Shown: piece by piece, positions 9,337 to 19,512 of the stretch
How positions within the stretch are numbered: position 1 is the first letter of the stretch
Layout of the letters: each line of letters opens with the position of its first letter
Source of the DNA: Candidatus Thioglobus sp.
GTDB lineage: Bacteria > Pseudomonadota > Gammaproteobacteria > PS1 > Pseudothioglobaceae
DNA: 64,000 nt
Assembly (NCBI GenBank): GCA_028345055.1
Contig: JAOMCO010000003.1
Coordinates: forward strand, 52,823-116,822
Reading direction: 5' to 3'
Notes under the pieces: generated by a model
Database searches by the model: none
What the model was told of the DNA's origin: nothing
The model's input: only the letters and a program-made list of their open reading frames with translations
Translations under genes and position numbers: made by a program

Positions 9337-10409
9337 TGAGTATTAAAAAACTAACCTTTGTTGATAACAAATCGATTAATGCTGTTGCTATTGGAGGCGC
9401 AGTTCTTGGCTCAGGTGGAGGTGGAGATCCTTATGTTGGAAAATTAATGACTCAACAAAGTATTAACGAGACTGGAGGTGTCAAGGTTATTGACATAGAA
9501 ACTTTGCCTGATGATGCTTTAATTTTGCCTATTGCTATGATGGGCGCCCCAACAGTCATGGTTGAAAAGTTTCCATCTGGCAACGAGTTTGCTCAACTAA
9601 TTCCAATGATTGAAAAAATGCTGACTAAGCCAGTTGCAGCAATTTTATGCATTGAGGCTGGCGGCTTAAATTCTACCATTCCTTTTGCTGCTGCATCAAA
9701 ATTAGGTCTTCCAATAATAGACGGTGATGCTATGGGCAGGGCTTTTCCTGAGTTGCAGATGGTAACTTTTACTTTGGGAGGTATAAGTGCAACTCCTATG
9801 GCTATGGTTGATGAAAAAGGTAATGGCTGTAATTACGATACAATCAGTAATGTATGGACTGAGAAACTTGCACGTGCAATAACTATTGAAATGGGGGGCT
9901 CTGCAATGTGCAGTCTTTACCCAGTTTCTGCTAAAGATTGCAAAAAATATTTGATTAAAGGAAGCTTGTCTTTGATTCATCATATTGGATCAATTATTGA
10001 AAAACATAGTTTCAACGCTTACCAAATACTTGTTAAAGAATTAAATGGAAAGCACCTTTTCCAAGGAAGAGTGAGAGATGTTGAAAGATTTAGTGAAGGG
10101 GGCTTTAATCGAGGCGTAGTTCGACTTGAAGGTATAGATGATTTTGCTAGTCGAGAGGCAAAAGTTGATTTTCAAAATGAATTTTTAGTTGCAATGGAGG
10201 GCGACAATGTCCTTGCTACTACACCAGATTTGATTTGCATGTTTGACGCTAATACTGGCGATCCTGTTACTGCTGAAACAATAAAATATGGGTTGGCTAT
10301 TAATGTACTTGGGTTGCCATGTGACCCAATTTGGCAAAGTAAGGAGGCAATCGATATGATTGGACCTCGCTACTTTAAATACGATATAGACTATAAGCCT
10401 CTAAAATAA
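9336..10409 (+). CDS. DUF917 family protein (thiohydantoin-desulfurase-like family)
   Basis: A 357-residue protein with the family's glycine-rich opening AIGGAVLGSGGGGDPYVGKL (residues 18-37), an EAGGLNSTIPFAAASKLGLP segment and a DGDAMGRAFPELQM motif. From memory, Pfam now names this family after S-methyl-thiohydantoin desulfurase; I could not check that here. Together with the overlapping short HyuA-like gene it is expected to act on a hydantoin or thiohydantoin imported by the ABC system. It is the last gene of the rightward operon, with no clear terminator in the 36 bp that follow. Confidence 0.88.
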   Translation: MSIKKLTFVDNKSINAVAIGGAVLGSGGGGDPYVGKLMTQQSINETGGVKVIDIETLPDDALILPIAMMGAPTVMVEKFPSGNEFAQLIPMIEKMLTKPVAAILCIEAGGLNSTIPFAAASKLGLPIIDGDAMGRAFPELQMVTFTLGGISATPMAMVDEKGNGCNYDTISNVWTEKLARAITIEMGGSAMCSLYPVSAKDCKKYLIKGSLSLIHHIGSIIEKHSFNAYQILVKELNGKHLFQGRVRDVERFSEGGFNRGVVRLEGIDDFASREAKVDFQNEFLVAMEGDNVLATTPDLICMFDANTGDPVTAETIKYGLAINVLGLPCDPIWQSKEAIDMIGPRYFKYDIDYKPLK

Positions 10410-10445
10410 ATTTTATTAAAGATTTTCAAAGAGAAACTAATATTT

Positions 10446-11042
10446 TTAGGCTGCTATGCAGAGGCTTGGGTCCCAGTACTCATCTTCAATGTCTCCCATC
10501 GAAAATATTAACCCGACTATGTCAGTAAAAGAGAATTTTTCAATATCTCCTACAGCCATAATGTATTGCCCTGTGTTTGAGTCATTAAAGACCTTGATGT
10601 AGTATGTTCCTGCTTCATAGACTCGATCAGATAAGAAGTTTTTACCAATTTCTGGGCCATTCCAATACCATTGTTTTCCATACTCTTCATACCATGGTGT
10701 CCACTCAAAGTTTTCACCATCAGCAAGATCGATTTTATGAAAATCCGAGTCTAAGACCTCAAACGAGAATTTACTTTCCAATGAACACTCGCCTATTTTG
10801 GCAGCAAGAATGCCTGCATAAAAGTCAAAATCAATATCTGACTGAATACGATAATAGTGAGGGTCTCCAGTGAGGGTTGAGTAGATAGCTTTTGATATTT
10901 CAGGCTCCTCAATTTCATAAGGCGCATCTGGGGGGTAAGTTGAGCTTTCATTGAGAACAGGCTTATGGGCAAAAGCCTGTGAAATAAACGTCGATAAAAA
11001 TAGTAAAGTAAGAAGTTGTCTCATAAAACTAATCATAGGCAT
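10446..11042 (-). CDS. Hypothetical secreted protein
   Basis: I do not recognise this protein. It begins with a signal peptide ending near SQAFA and has a mature acidic domain rich in Tyr, Trp and Phe. The stretch YEAGTYYIKVFNDSNTGQYIMAVGD resembles the end of a beta-sandwich pre-peptidase-type domain that often decorates secreted proteins. Two cysteines are present, one near the middle and one four residues from the end. The start is uncertain: TTG at 11048 and ATGs at 11042, 11036 and 11024 are in frame, and none has a good ribosome binding site. Confidence 0.6.
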   Translation of the reverse strand: MPMISFMRQLLTLLFLSTFISQAFAHKPVLNESSTYPPDAPYEIEEPEISKAIYSTLTGDPHYYRIQSDIDFDFYAGILAAKIGECSLESKFSFEVLDSDFHKIDLADGENFEWTPWYEEYGKQWYWNGPEIGKNFLSDRVYEAGTYYIKVFNDSNTGQYIMAVGDIEKFSFTDIVGLIFSMGDIEDEYWDPSLCIAA

Positions 11043-11101
11043 AAACAAAGATAAGTGACCTTTTAAGTAATGTGGTTTTTTTTGAGCGTAATATTTTTAA
11101 A

Positions 11102-13432
11102 TTAATTATCATCTGGCTCAATTGGCTCTGGGGCTAAAACATCTCTATTCCCTGCACTGTTCATTGCGCTAACAATCCCACTAGCCTCCATGTCCTCGAT
11201 AATTCTTGCTGCACGGTTGTAGCCAATACGCATCCTTCTTTGGAGGCTTGATATTGAAGCTCTTCTGGTAGAGGTTACTATCTGAACAGCTTCATCAAAT
11301 AGAGGATCAAGCTCTCCAGTTGTTTGGGTTTGGTCTTTATCACCAATCATCTCTGATTTTGGACTTAATATGCCATCTAGGTAGTTGGGGCTAGAGTTCT
11401 TTTTGAGATGTTTTACGACTCTTAAAATCTCACTATCCTCAACAAACGCCCCATGGACCCTTGTAAGGTGGGCGATACCTGGCGCCATGTAAAGCATATC
11501 TCCCATACCCAAGAGTTGCTCTGCTCCGGACTGGTCTAGTATAGTTCTAGAATCTGTTTTTGATGAAACCTTAAAGGACACACGAGTTGGTATATTGGAC
11601 TTAATAAGTCCTGTTATGACGTCAACGCTTGGTCTCTGAGTTGCGACAATTAGGTGCAATCCAGCAGCTCGGGCCTTTTGGGCAATACGAACAATAAGAC
11701 CTTCAACTCGTTTTGATTTAGCACGATCCTCTTGTGCTAATGCACCTAGCATGTCAGCATACTCATCTATGACTATTACAATAAGTGGAAGCGCTTCAAG
11801 TTCTGGATGCTCTTCACCTTCTTTAGCGGTGTCAGGATTAAAAGAGGGATCTAAAAGAGGTTTACCTGATTTTTTAGCACGTCTTTGTTTATCATTAAAA
11901 GACTCAATATTTCTAACACCAAACTTTGCTAAAAGGCTATAACGTCTTTCCATTTCATTGACTGACCACCACAGAGCACTAGCAGCTTCATTCATGTTTG
12001 TAACAACCGGGGTTAATAGATGAGGAATGTCTGCATAAGAGGCAAGTTCGACAATCTTAGGGTCAATCATAATGAATCGGACCTCTTCTGGAGAGGCCTT
12101 ATAAAGTATGCTTAAAATAATCGCATTGAGTCCGACAGACTTACCCATTCCCGTTGCACCAGCAACAAGTAGGTGCGGCATTTTTGCAAGGTCAACCACG
12201 ACAGGTTGTCCGTTAATATCTTTTCCAAGCCCCATGGAAAGGATTGATTTTGCTTTAATAAAGTTCTTACTAGACAGTATCTCTTTGAGTCCTATCATCT
12301 CACGATTATTATTTGGTATTTCAAGCCCTATGACAGGCTTTCCAGGAATCACATCAACAATCCTAACGCTCTCAACAAGGAGCGCTCTGGCGAGGTCCTT
12401 ATTCAGGTTCATAATTTGGCTGACCTTAATTCCAGGGGCAAGAGAGATCTCAAATTGAGTAACAACTGGTCCAGGTGTAACCGCTGTAATTGCAACATCA
12501 AATCCAAAATCCTTAAGTTTTATTTCAACTTGCTGTCCCATCTCCACAAGAAATTCTTCTGTATATCCGAGTCCAGAATTATCAACATCATCTAAAAGTG
12601 TTAGGTCAGGAAGACCTCCAGTAGAACCTGCTTTAAAGAGGTTGCTACTTTGTTCTTTTTGAGGTTTGTCCGGCTTTTTTGGCTTCTCTACTTTATCTGC
12701 TTTTTTTACTGTCTCTGCTTTTTGAGCCGCAGGTGAAGTTGTTTCTCGAGCCGGCGATAATTTGGAGCTGATTATTTCTGGCTTAGCTTTTTCTTTTTTA
12801 ATTGTGATGTGGGATTTTTCTTTACGAGGCCCTCTTTTAAATAGGGCGCTGCCAATATTTCTCCAAGAAGCGCTGGATGCGATACTAAAGCTAACAAAAA
12901 TAATGCCTACATAAATAAGAGTAGATGAGCTGCCAAAAAGGCCATAAAAAAGCAATTCATGCATTGATTTTCCAATCATTCCTCCAGCTAAAAACGTTTC
13001 TTTTAGGCCTTCCATTACTTTTATTTCAGGAGCGTATTGATGAGCAAGTGCTGCAAGGAAGAATAGCATCACAAGATAAGATAAAAATCGAATCAGAAAG
13101 GTTAGTTGGCTTTGGCGCTCTTTATTTGCATCACGATGAAAGTTATAGCCTAGCCAAACAATAGATACGGGAACAACATAAGAAATATATCCTAGCACTC
13201 CGAAGCTTATGTCTCTTAGGTAGGCACCGATTATCCCAGCACTATTTTCAACTGGCTTGGCTAGTTCAGCCCCTCCTGTCCAAGGATCTTCAGTAGATGA
13301 GCCTGTTATAAGTGAAACAAAGAAAACAGCTCCTGCTGTTAAGAGCAAAATAAAAATTGACTCACTAATAAGTTTAGAGCGCGGATTATTTATAGGGGTA
13401 TTTTGAGTTGTTCGTTTGTTATTTTTTTTCAA
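11102..13432 (-). CDS. ftsK: DNA translocase FtsK
   Basis: A 776-residue protein with four N-terminal membrane segments (about 23-43, 70-97, 111-130, 158-184), a Lys/Pro-rich linker (about 205-265) and a RecA-like motor. The motor has Walker A GATGMGKS at 425-432 and Walker B LIVIVIDEYADML. A C-terminal gamma winged helix (RRASISSLQRRMRIGYNRAARIIEDME) reads KOPS sequences and activates XerCD. It clears chromosome dimers at the division septum. The linker is short compared with E. coli FtsK. The start is a TTG, with no in-frame ATG until the third membrane segment. It diverges from trxB. Confidence 0.96.
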   Translation of the reverse strand: MKKNNKRTTQNTPINNPRSKLISESIFILLLTAGAVFFVSLITGSSTEDPWTGGAELAKPVENSAGIIGAYLRDISFGVLGYISYVVPVSIVWLGYNFHRDANKERQSQLTFLIRFLSYLVMLFFLAALAHQYAPEIKVMEGLKETFLAGGMIGKSMHELLFYGLFGSSSTLIYVGIIFVSFSIASSASWRNIGSALFKRGPRKEKSHITIKKEKAKPEIISSKLSPARETTSPAAQKAETVKKADKVEKPKKPDKPQKEQSSNLFKAGSTGGLPDLTLLDDVDNSGLGYTEEFLVEMGQQVEIKLKDFGFDVAITAVTPGPVVTQFEISLAPGIKVSQIMNLNKDLARALLVESVRIVDVIPGKPVIGLEIPNNNREMIGLKEILSSKNFIKAKSILSMGLGKDINGQPVVVDLAKMPHLLVAGATGMGKSVGLNAIILSILYKASPEEVRFIMIDPKIVELASYADIPHLLTPVVTNMNEAASALWWSVNEMERRYSLLAKFGVRNIESFNDKQRRAKKSGKPLLDPSFNPDTAKEGEEHPELEALPLIVIVIDEYADMLGALAQEDRAKSKRVEGLIVRIAQKARAAGLHLIVATQRPSVDVITGLIKSNIPTRVSFKVSSKTDSRTILDQSGAEQLLGMGDMLYMAPGIAHLTRVHGAFVEDSEILRVVKHLKKNSSPNYLDGILSPKSEMIGDKDQTQTTGELDPLFDEAVQIVTSTRRASISSLQRRMRIGYNRAARIIEDMEASGIVSAMNSAGNRDVLAPEPIEPDDN

Positions 13433-13455
13433 GACAGCTTATAATACTCATTTGA

Positions 13456-14427
<972 letters not shown>

Positions 14428-14481
14428 GTCAGGTAAGGCTTTCAGAGCTTGAATTCAAACTCAATTATAATTTGCCTTGTG

Positions 14482-14487
14482 TATAAT
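14482..14487 (+). promoter_or_regulatory. -10 box of tRNA-Phe promoter
   Basis: A perfect TATAAT is followed by a TACGCG GC-rich discriminator and the tRNA 10 bp later. The -35 region is weak. A GC-rich discriminator is typical of stringently controlled stable-RNA promoters. Confidence 0.65.
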
Positions 14488-14497
14488 TACGCGATTT

Positions 14498-14573
14498 GGC
14501 CATATAGCTCAGTTGGTAGAGCAAGGGACTGAAAATCCCTGTGTCCCTAGTTCAATTCTAGGTGTGGCCACCA
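14498..14573 (+). tRNA. tRNA-Phe (GAA)
   Basis: The 76-nt cloverleaf has acceptor GGCCATA pairing with TGTGGCC (one G-T pair), a D-arm with AGCTCAGTTGGTAGAGC, anticodon stem-loop GGGACTGAAAATCCC with anticodon GAA, and a T-arm with TTCAATT. CCA is encoded (14571-14573). It stands alone with its own promoter and terminator. Confidence 0.97.
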
Positions 14574-14578
14574 TTTTT

Positions 14579-14614
14579 AAAGCCGAATTAGACTGGTATT
14601 TAATTCGGCTTTTT
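14579..14614 (+). terminator. Rho-independent terminator of tRNA-Phe
   Basis: AAAGCCGAATTA (14579-14590) pairs perfectly with TAATTCGGCTTT around a 10-base loop and ends in a T run. It also faces the convergent membrane-protein gene that ends at 14628, so it may work in both directions. Confidence 0.9.
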
Positions 14615-14627
14615 AATCACTAATTTT

Positions 14628-14996
14628 CTAGTCTGAGGCGCGTGTCTTCCAGAAGAATAATGCTGCTAAAATTAGAGCTGGTATCATTCCCATTGGGTCA
14701 AATTTTGCTGCTCCAGTCGATATATGCAATACCTGAACTGCAACTAGACCAAGATTAATGTATACACCAAAGATCATTCCAACTTTCATTAGGTTGTCTC
14801 CAACCCAGCTTGGTGCCATCCATGAGAACAACCCTAGAGCAAATAATGGAATCGCTAAGATTTGTCCAAAAGAAACCATGTTAGGTGTTAAAGTCCATCC
14901 AGGCCCTTGAGCAGCCATCTCAGGCGCCACCCAAAATAATGCTGCATAGAGCCAAACAAAAATTGCTTGTGCTTTAAATAAATTTGATAAAGTCAT
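14628..14996 (-). CDS. Small four-helix membrane protein (paralogue of the protein at 48350-48718)
   Basis: A 122-residue protein with four hydrophobic segments and no known catalytic motif. It clearly aligns with the other 122-residue protein in this window. Both share a central (M/S)W-(M/Q)-(A/M)-P-(S/N)-W-x-GDNL-x(2)-VGM signature and a VxxxSTGA segment before the last helix, and both end in ALFFWK or ILFFWK. The function is unknown. It is a monocistronic leftward gene after the tRNA-Phe terminator. Confidence 0.75.
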   Translation of the reverse strand: MTLSNLFKAQAIFVWLYAALFWVAPEMAAQGPGWTLTPNMVSFGQILAIPLFALGLFSWMAPSWVGDNLMKVGMIFGVYINLGLVAVQVLHISTGAAKFDPMGMIPALILAALFFWKTRASD

Positions 14997-15110
14997 TTCT
15001 TACTCCTAAAGTTATTAAAGTTTTCTCTCCATTGCTTCAAACTACCCAAGGTAATTTTTTGCTATTGAGAATTATAGTCATTCATTGCTAGATAAGTATG
15101 TTAATTTTTT

Positions 15111-15668
15111 CTAATGAAGTTGAGTTGGACTAATAAAATCTTGTTTTGAAGGTTGGAGAGTTTCCTGAATAAATAAAACACCTATCCTCACAAATTCAAC
15201 AATTTCATAAAAGTCATTGGCATTTTCTTCAGTATCCATAAGGTCTGCATCGAGCTGTGAAATCTCACTTATATCTTTGATCATCTCTGTAACCTCTTCA
15301 TTGGAGGTCTCTACTGAGCTCAGACCTAGGCCTATGAGAAAGCCTTGGCACCATTCAATCAGAGTAGTTGCCTGCTCTCTAAGAGGAGAGATATCATCTG
15401 CAATTACTGGCCAAAAATTTAGTGTTGGATCCGCAAGCTGCTCGTTGGTGTTATTGAAGACTTCGGCGAGAACTTGATGCGCCTCTTTTTCAAGCAGGTT
15501 ATTAAGATCTATACTTACTAAAATTTCATTAAGCCAATCGTCCAGTTCAATGTCTTGCTTGACACAGTAGAAGCCACACAATAGTCCATGTGCTGAAGAG
15601 ATTGTGTCATCAGTATTAAGTTTCTTGAGGGCATCCTTAGTAAGCTCATAGTTAATAGGCTGGCTCAT
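15111..15668 (-). CDS. UPF0149 (YgfB/YecA-like) family protein
   Basis: A 185-residue all-alpha soluble protein with the family's opening pattern SSAHGLLCGFYCVK and the central EWCQGFLIGLG segment, then an acidic helix and DFYEIVEFVRIGVLFIQE near the end. The biochemical role of this family is not firmly known. The start lies 3 bp from the pyrB stop, so it is probably the last gene of the mltB-ruvX-pyrB operon. Confidence 0.87.
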   Translation of the reverse strand: MSQPINYELTKDALKKLNTDDTISSAHGLLCGFYCVKQDIELDDWLNEILVSIDLNNLLEKEAHQVLAEVFNNTNEQLADPTLNFWPVIADDISPLREQATTLIEWCQGFLIGLGLSSVETSNEEVTEMIKDISEISQLDADLMDTEENANDFYEIVEFVRIGVLFIQETLQPSKQDFISPTQLH

Positions 15669-15671
15669 AAT

Positions 15672-16631
15672 TTAAAATGCTCCAGCTAAAATTTCCATAA
15701 CTGCCATTCGCACAGCTATGCCATTGGTAACTTGCTGCAATATCACAGACTGAGTGCCATCAGCAACCTCTGAGCTGAGTTCTATGCCTCTATTAACAGG
15801 GCCAGGATGCATGATAATTGCATCTGGCTTTGCAAGTTTTAAGTTTTCTGATGTAATGCCAAAACCCTCAAAGTAGGTTTGCTCATCAGGAATATCTGCG
15901 GCAATCATTCTCTCTTTTTGAAGCCTGAGTGAAATGATGACATCAGCATCCTCTATTCCCTGTTCTAGGCTCTCAAAGCGCTCAAGACCAGGTGTTTCTT
16001 CTTTATAGTGAAGGGTTTCTGGAGCGATAAGTCTAATATCAGATGTTCCTAGGGTTTTCATTGCTTGAATGTCAGATCGAGCAACTCGAGAATGGCGAAT
16101 ATCTCCCACAATAGCCACTGATAAGTTGTCGAATGATTTTTTATGTTGCCTTATAGTTAGCATATCCAATAGAGCCTGAGTTGGATGTGCATTGATACCA
16201 TCTCCAGCATTGATTATGGAGACTCCCTCTAGATTTTCAGCTACTCGATGTGGAAGGCCATTTTGCTGATGCCTAATAACAAACATATCAATTTGCATAG
16301 CCTTCAGGGTATGCATTGTGTCCATCAATGTTTCATTTTTTTTGGTTGCTGAGTTAGCAAGGTCGACATTGATTGTTTTAGCACTAGTTCTCTTTGCAGC
16401 AATTTCAAAGGTGTTTCGGGTTCTCGTTGAGGGCTCAAAGAAAAGATTGGCAACAGACATGTCTCTTAATATTTTAGATTTCTGGAGTTTAAATTTTTGA
16501 TCTAAAAGGTCATCAGCCACAGTGAGGATTTTTTCAATTTGTTTTTTTGGTAGCCCCTCAAGACCTAAAAGATGGATGAGTCTTCCATCCGAGTTGAGCT
16601 GAGCGTCGTTGCTAATCGCGTAAGGTTTCAT
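15672..16631 (-). CDS. pyrB: Aspartate carbamoyltransferase catalytic subunit
   Basis: A 319-residue enzyme joining carbamoyl phosphate and aspartate in pyrimidine synthesis. Visible signatures are the carbamoyl-phosphate loop FFEPSTRTRNTFEIAAKR, the SATKKNETLMDT loop, GDGINAHPTQALLDMLTI, and MHPGPVNRGIELSSEVADG near the C-terminus. The GPVNRG form is the Pseudomonas-type class, which often works with a PyrC-like partner; none is seen here. It overlaps ruvX by 20 bp, and no PyrR gene separates them. Confidence 0.96.
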   Translation of the reverse strand: MKPYAISNDAQLNSDGRLIHLLGLEGLPKKQIEKILTVADDLLDQKFKLQKSKILRDMSVANLFFEPSTRTRNTFEIAAKRTSAKTINVDLANSATKKNETLMDTMHTLKAMQIDMFVIRHQQNGLPHRVAENLEGVSIINAGDGINAHPTQALLDMLTIRQHKKSFDNLSVAIVGDIRHSRVARSDIQAMKTLGTSDIRLIAPETLHYKEETPGLERFESLEQGIEDADVIISLRLQKERMIAADIPDEQTYFEGFGITSENLKLAKPDAIIMHPGPVNRGIELSSEVADGTQSVILQQVTNGIAVRMAVMEILAGAF

Positions 16632-17040
16632 TGAGCCAGGTCTGCAAAATTAGTTCTGCTGATCTTTTATCTACTTCACCCCTGTCAGCATTATGATGAG
16701 CGTAGTGCCATTTTAGTTGTTTTTTTGCTTCCGAAGAGGACAAATATTCATCGATAAAGAAGACATCAATACTGTAGCGCTTTTCAAGTTTTTTGCCAAA
16801 GGATTTTGCAATAAATGTCATCTCTTGTTCTTTATTCTCTTTGTCAAGTGGTAGGCCTACAATAAATGCATCGGGATTGCGCTGCTTGATTATTTCCTCA
16901 AGTTGATTCCAGTTTGTGGAGCCATCTTTATTATGAATTACCGTTTCAATACCATGTGCTTTTGATGTGAGGCTATTTGCTATAGCAATGCCAGTTCTCT
17001 TTGTGCCAACATCAAAACCGAGGAAGGTTTTGACTGTCAT
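16612..17040 (-). CDS. ruvX: Putative pre-16S rRNA nuclease / Holliday junction resolvase-like YqgF
   Basis: A 142-residue RNase H-fold protein with the N-terminal GFDVGTKRTGIA motif carrying the first catalytic Asp, the FIVGLPLDKENKEQEM segment, FFIDEYLSSSEA with the catalytic Glu and a C-terminal KRSAELILQTWL helix. The family trims the 5' end of 16S rRNA. It overlaps mltB by 4 bp (ATGA) and pyrB by 20 bp, so it is embedded in an operon. Confidence 0.93.
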   Translation of the reverse strand: MTVKTFLGFDVGTKRTGIAIANSLTSKAHGIETVIHNKDGSTNWNQLEEIIKQRNPDAFIVGLPLDKENKEQEMTFIAKSFGKKLEKRYSIDVFFIDEYLSSSEAKKQLKWHYAHHNADRGEVDKRSAELILQTWLNETLRD

Positions 17041-18206
17041 TGAAGCTGTTGAAAGAGTTCATAGCCCACATAACCATCAGCAACAAAGCCAATATCAGAC
17101 TGAAATCTTCTAGTAGCATCTCTAGTTTTAGGGCCTGCCATTCCATCTGGGGTGCCAGTATCATAGCCCAAAAGATTAAGAGTATTTTGAATTTGCATAA
17201 TATCTTCTCTGCTCAGAAGAGGCTCATCAAGAGTCTTGGCAGATAGCCTACCTGCGCCATTAAGCCTGTCGGATAAGTGCGCTACTGATAGCGCATACAA
17301 GAGTGAACGATTCCATCCCATAATTACATCAAAGTTTCTATACACTAGAAATGCAGGGCCTTCATGACCCATTGGTACGATTAATGAGGCTTTAAAGTTA
17401 GACCTTGGAAGAGCAGAGCCATTGCCTCTTAAAACGCCGAGTGCAGCCCATTCATTAACTGTTTTTTCATTTTTAAGGCCAGTGAGTCGATAATCAAAGT
17501 TTTTTGGAATTAGTGCTTCGCGGCCCCATTTCTCTCCTTTTTTCCAGCCTAGTTTCTTTAAAAAATTACCAGCACTTGCATAGATATCCTCTTTATCATC
17601 CCAAAGATTAACTTTGCCATCTTTGTTTGCATCAACACCATATGCAAGAACATTAGTTGGCATAAATTGAACAGCTCCAATTGCTCCAGCCCAAGAGCCT
17701 GTTGCATCAATTGGAATCGTATTGTTGTCCATTAGTTTTAAGGCCGCAATGAGCTCTCTTGTGAAGAAGTTAGAGCGTCTTCGGTCAAAGGCCAGTGTAG
17801 CCAAAGATTGAATCAAGCTTTCATTCCCCATATAGTTTCCATAATTACTCTCCAGCCCTAAAAAAGCAACAATTACATAGGATGGTACTCCGTATTTTTG
17901 AGAGGTTTTGTTGAGTAATGAGGCGTTATGTTTTAATGTATCATTTCCATTGTTAATGCGCGTTTTGCTAATTCTTTTGTTGAAATAGTGCCAAAAGTTT
18001 TGACTAAACTCTGCTTGAGCACCATCTTTGGTAATAATAGACGGGTCCGGGGCAATAAGTCCAGAAAATGCTTGGTCAATCGTTGATTTAGAGACGCCCT
18101 GTTCGATTGCAGATATGCGAACTTGGTCTAAAAAGTCATCAAATGAATCTGAATTTGCAAAAACACTTGTTGTAAGAAAAACAAGACAAAAAAATCTTAA
18201 AAACAT
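17037..18206 (-). CDS. mltB: Lytic murein transglycosylase B
   Basis: A 389-residue envelope protein with an N-terminal signal sequence (cleavage after SVFA), an SLT_2 lysozyme-like domain with the catalytic Glu in FLGLESNYG, and the GAIGAVQFMPTNVLAYGVD segment. A C-terminal peptidoglycan-binding repeat follows (NLLGYDTGTPDGMAGPKTRDATRRFQ). It cleaves peptidoglycan strands to 1,6-anhydro ends. No lipobox is seen, so it is probably periplasmic rather than a lipoprotein. First gene of the leftward mltB-ruvX-pyrB-UPF0149 unit. Confidence 0.93.
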   Translation of the reverse strand: MFLRFFCLVFLTTSVFANSDSFDDFLDQVRISAIEQGVSKSTIDQAFSGLIAPDPSIITKDGAQAEFSQNFWHYFNKRISKTRINNGNDTLKHNASLLNKTSQKYGVPSYVIVAFLGLESNYGNYMGNESLIQSLATLAFDRRRSNFFTRELIAALKLMDNNTIPIDATGSWAGAIGAVQFMPTNVLAYGVDANKDGKVNLWDDKEDIYASAGNFLKKLGWKKGEKWGREALIPKNFDYRLTGLKNEKTVNEWAALGVLRGNGSALPRSNFKASLIVPMGHEGPAFLVYRNFDVIMGWNRSLLYALSVAHLSDRLNGAGRLSAKTLDEPLLSREDIMQIQNTLNLLGYDTGTPDGMAGPKTRDATRRFQSDIGFVADGYVGYELFQQLQ

Positions 18207-18258
18207 ATATGAATTATAATGAGTAAATGTTCTCTTATTTTAATTAATCTAACTCAAG

Positions 18259-19512
18259 ATGTCGACCTATAAACCGCTTGCCGATATATTAAGACCTTCC
18301 AAGTTTAGTGATTTTGTTGGTCAGAAACATTTGCTTGATACTGATAAACCAATCGGAAAAGCATTGATAGACAACCAGCTCCATTCCATGATTTTATGGG
18401 GGCCTTCTGGCGTTGGAAAAACAACTTTGGCAAGAATAATTTGTGGGCAAATGGGCGCTCATTTTGAGCAAATGTCGGCAGTACTTGATGGAGTTAAAGA
18501 GCTCAGAAATATCATCAAACATGCTGAGCTCTATAAGCAAAATGACACAAGCACTATTCTCTTTGTTGATGAAATTCATCGATTCAATAAAGCTCAGCAG
18601 GACGGCTTTTTACCTCATATAGAGTCTGGACTCATTACCTTGATAGGGGCTACAACTGAAAATCCTTCATTTGAAATCAATTCAGCCCTGCTATCAAGAT
18701 CAAGGGTGTATATTCTAAAAAAACTCAGTCATGAGGAGCTTGAAATCATTGCTCTTAGGGCAATGAAAGAGCAAAATATGAGTTTTGAGAGTGATGGTTC
18801 TTTGCCCCTTATCATCGAAAATAGTGATGGAGATGCTAGAAGGCTTATTAACATTATAGAACAATTAGCCAATACTTCAGGTAAGAAACTTACTAATAAA
18901 GATGTCATTAAAATACTTCAAAAGAAGCTGAGCATTTTTGATAAAGGTGGAGACATTTTTTATCAGCAGCTCTCAGCATTTCATAAATCAGTTAGAGGTT
19001 CATCTCCAGATGGAGCGCTCTACTGGATGGCAAGAATGATTGTGTCAGGTTGTGATCCAAAAGTTATTGCCAGAAGACTTCTAGCAATAGCCTCAGAAGA
19101 TATAGGTAATGCCGACCCAAGAGCACTGCAAATTACAATTAATGCTTGGGATGTTTATGAGCGTGTAGGAGACAAAGAGGGTAACCGTGCTATTGCACAG
19201 GCAGCAGTGTTTTGTGCATGCGCGCCTAAATCTAATGCAGTATATAAGGCCTTTAATTCAGCAATTGAGGCTGCAAATGAAACCAATGATTTAGAGGTTC
19301 CTGTTCACTTGAGGAACTCACCAACCAAACTTCTTAAGGAGCTAGGTTATGGAAAGGATTATCGCTATGCTCATGATGAGCCAGGGGCAATTAGTAAAGG
19401 GCAAACCTATTTCCCTGAAGAGATGGGAGAAAAAATATATTATGAACCTACTGATAGAGGTCTAGAGATTAAAATCAAAGAAAAACTTGTTCAGCTTAGG
19501 TCAGAACTATGA
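18259..19512 (+). CDS. rarA: Replication-associated recombination protein A (AAA+ ATPase)
   Basis: A 417-residue clamp-loader-like AAA+ protein. It shows RPSKFSDFVGQKHLL near the N-terminus, Walker A GPSGVGKT at 48-55, Walker B FVDEIHRFNKAQQD, sensor GATTENPSFEINSALLSRSRVY and a C-terminal tetramerisation region with ASEDIGNADPRAL and PVHLRNSPTKLLKELGYG. It acts at stalled replication forks. It overlaps crcB by 4 bp (ATGA), so the two are translated together. Confidence 0.95.
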   Translation: MSTYKPLADILRPSKFSDFVGQKHLLDTDKPIGKALIDNQLHSMILWGPSGVGKTTLARIICGQMGAHFEQMSAVLDGVKELRNIIKHAELYKQNDTSTILFVDEIHRFNKAQQDGFLPHIESGLITLIGATTENPSFEINSALLSRSRVYILKKLSHEELEIIALRAMKEQNMSFESDGSLPLIIENSDGDARRLINIIEQLANTSGKKLTNKDVIKILQKKLSIFDKGGDIFYQQLSAFHKSVRGSSPDGALYWMARMIVSGCDPKVIARRLLAIASEDIGNADPRALQITINAWDVYERVGDKEGNRAIAQAAVFCACAPKSNAVYKAFNSAIEAANETNDLEVPVHLRNSPTKLLKELGYGKDYRYAHDEPGAISKGQTYFPEEMGEKIYYEPTDRGLEIKIKEKLVQLRSEL

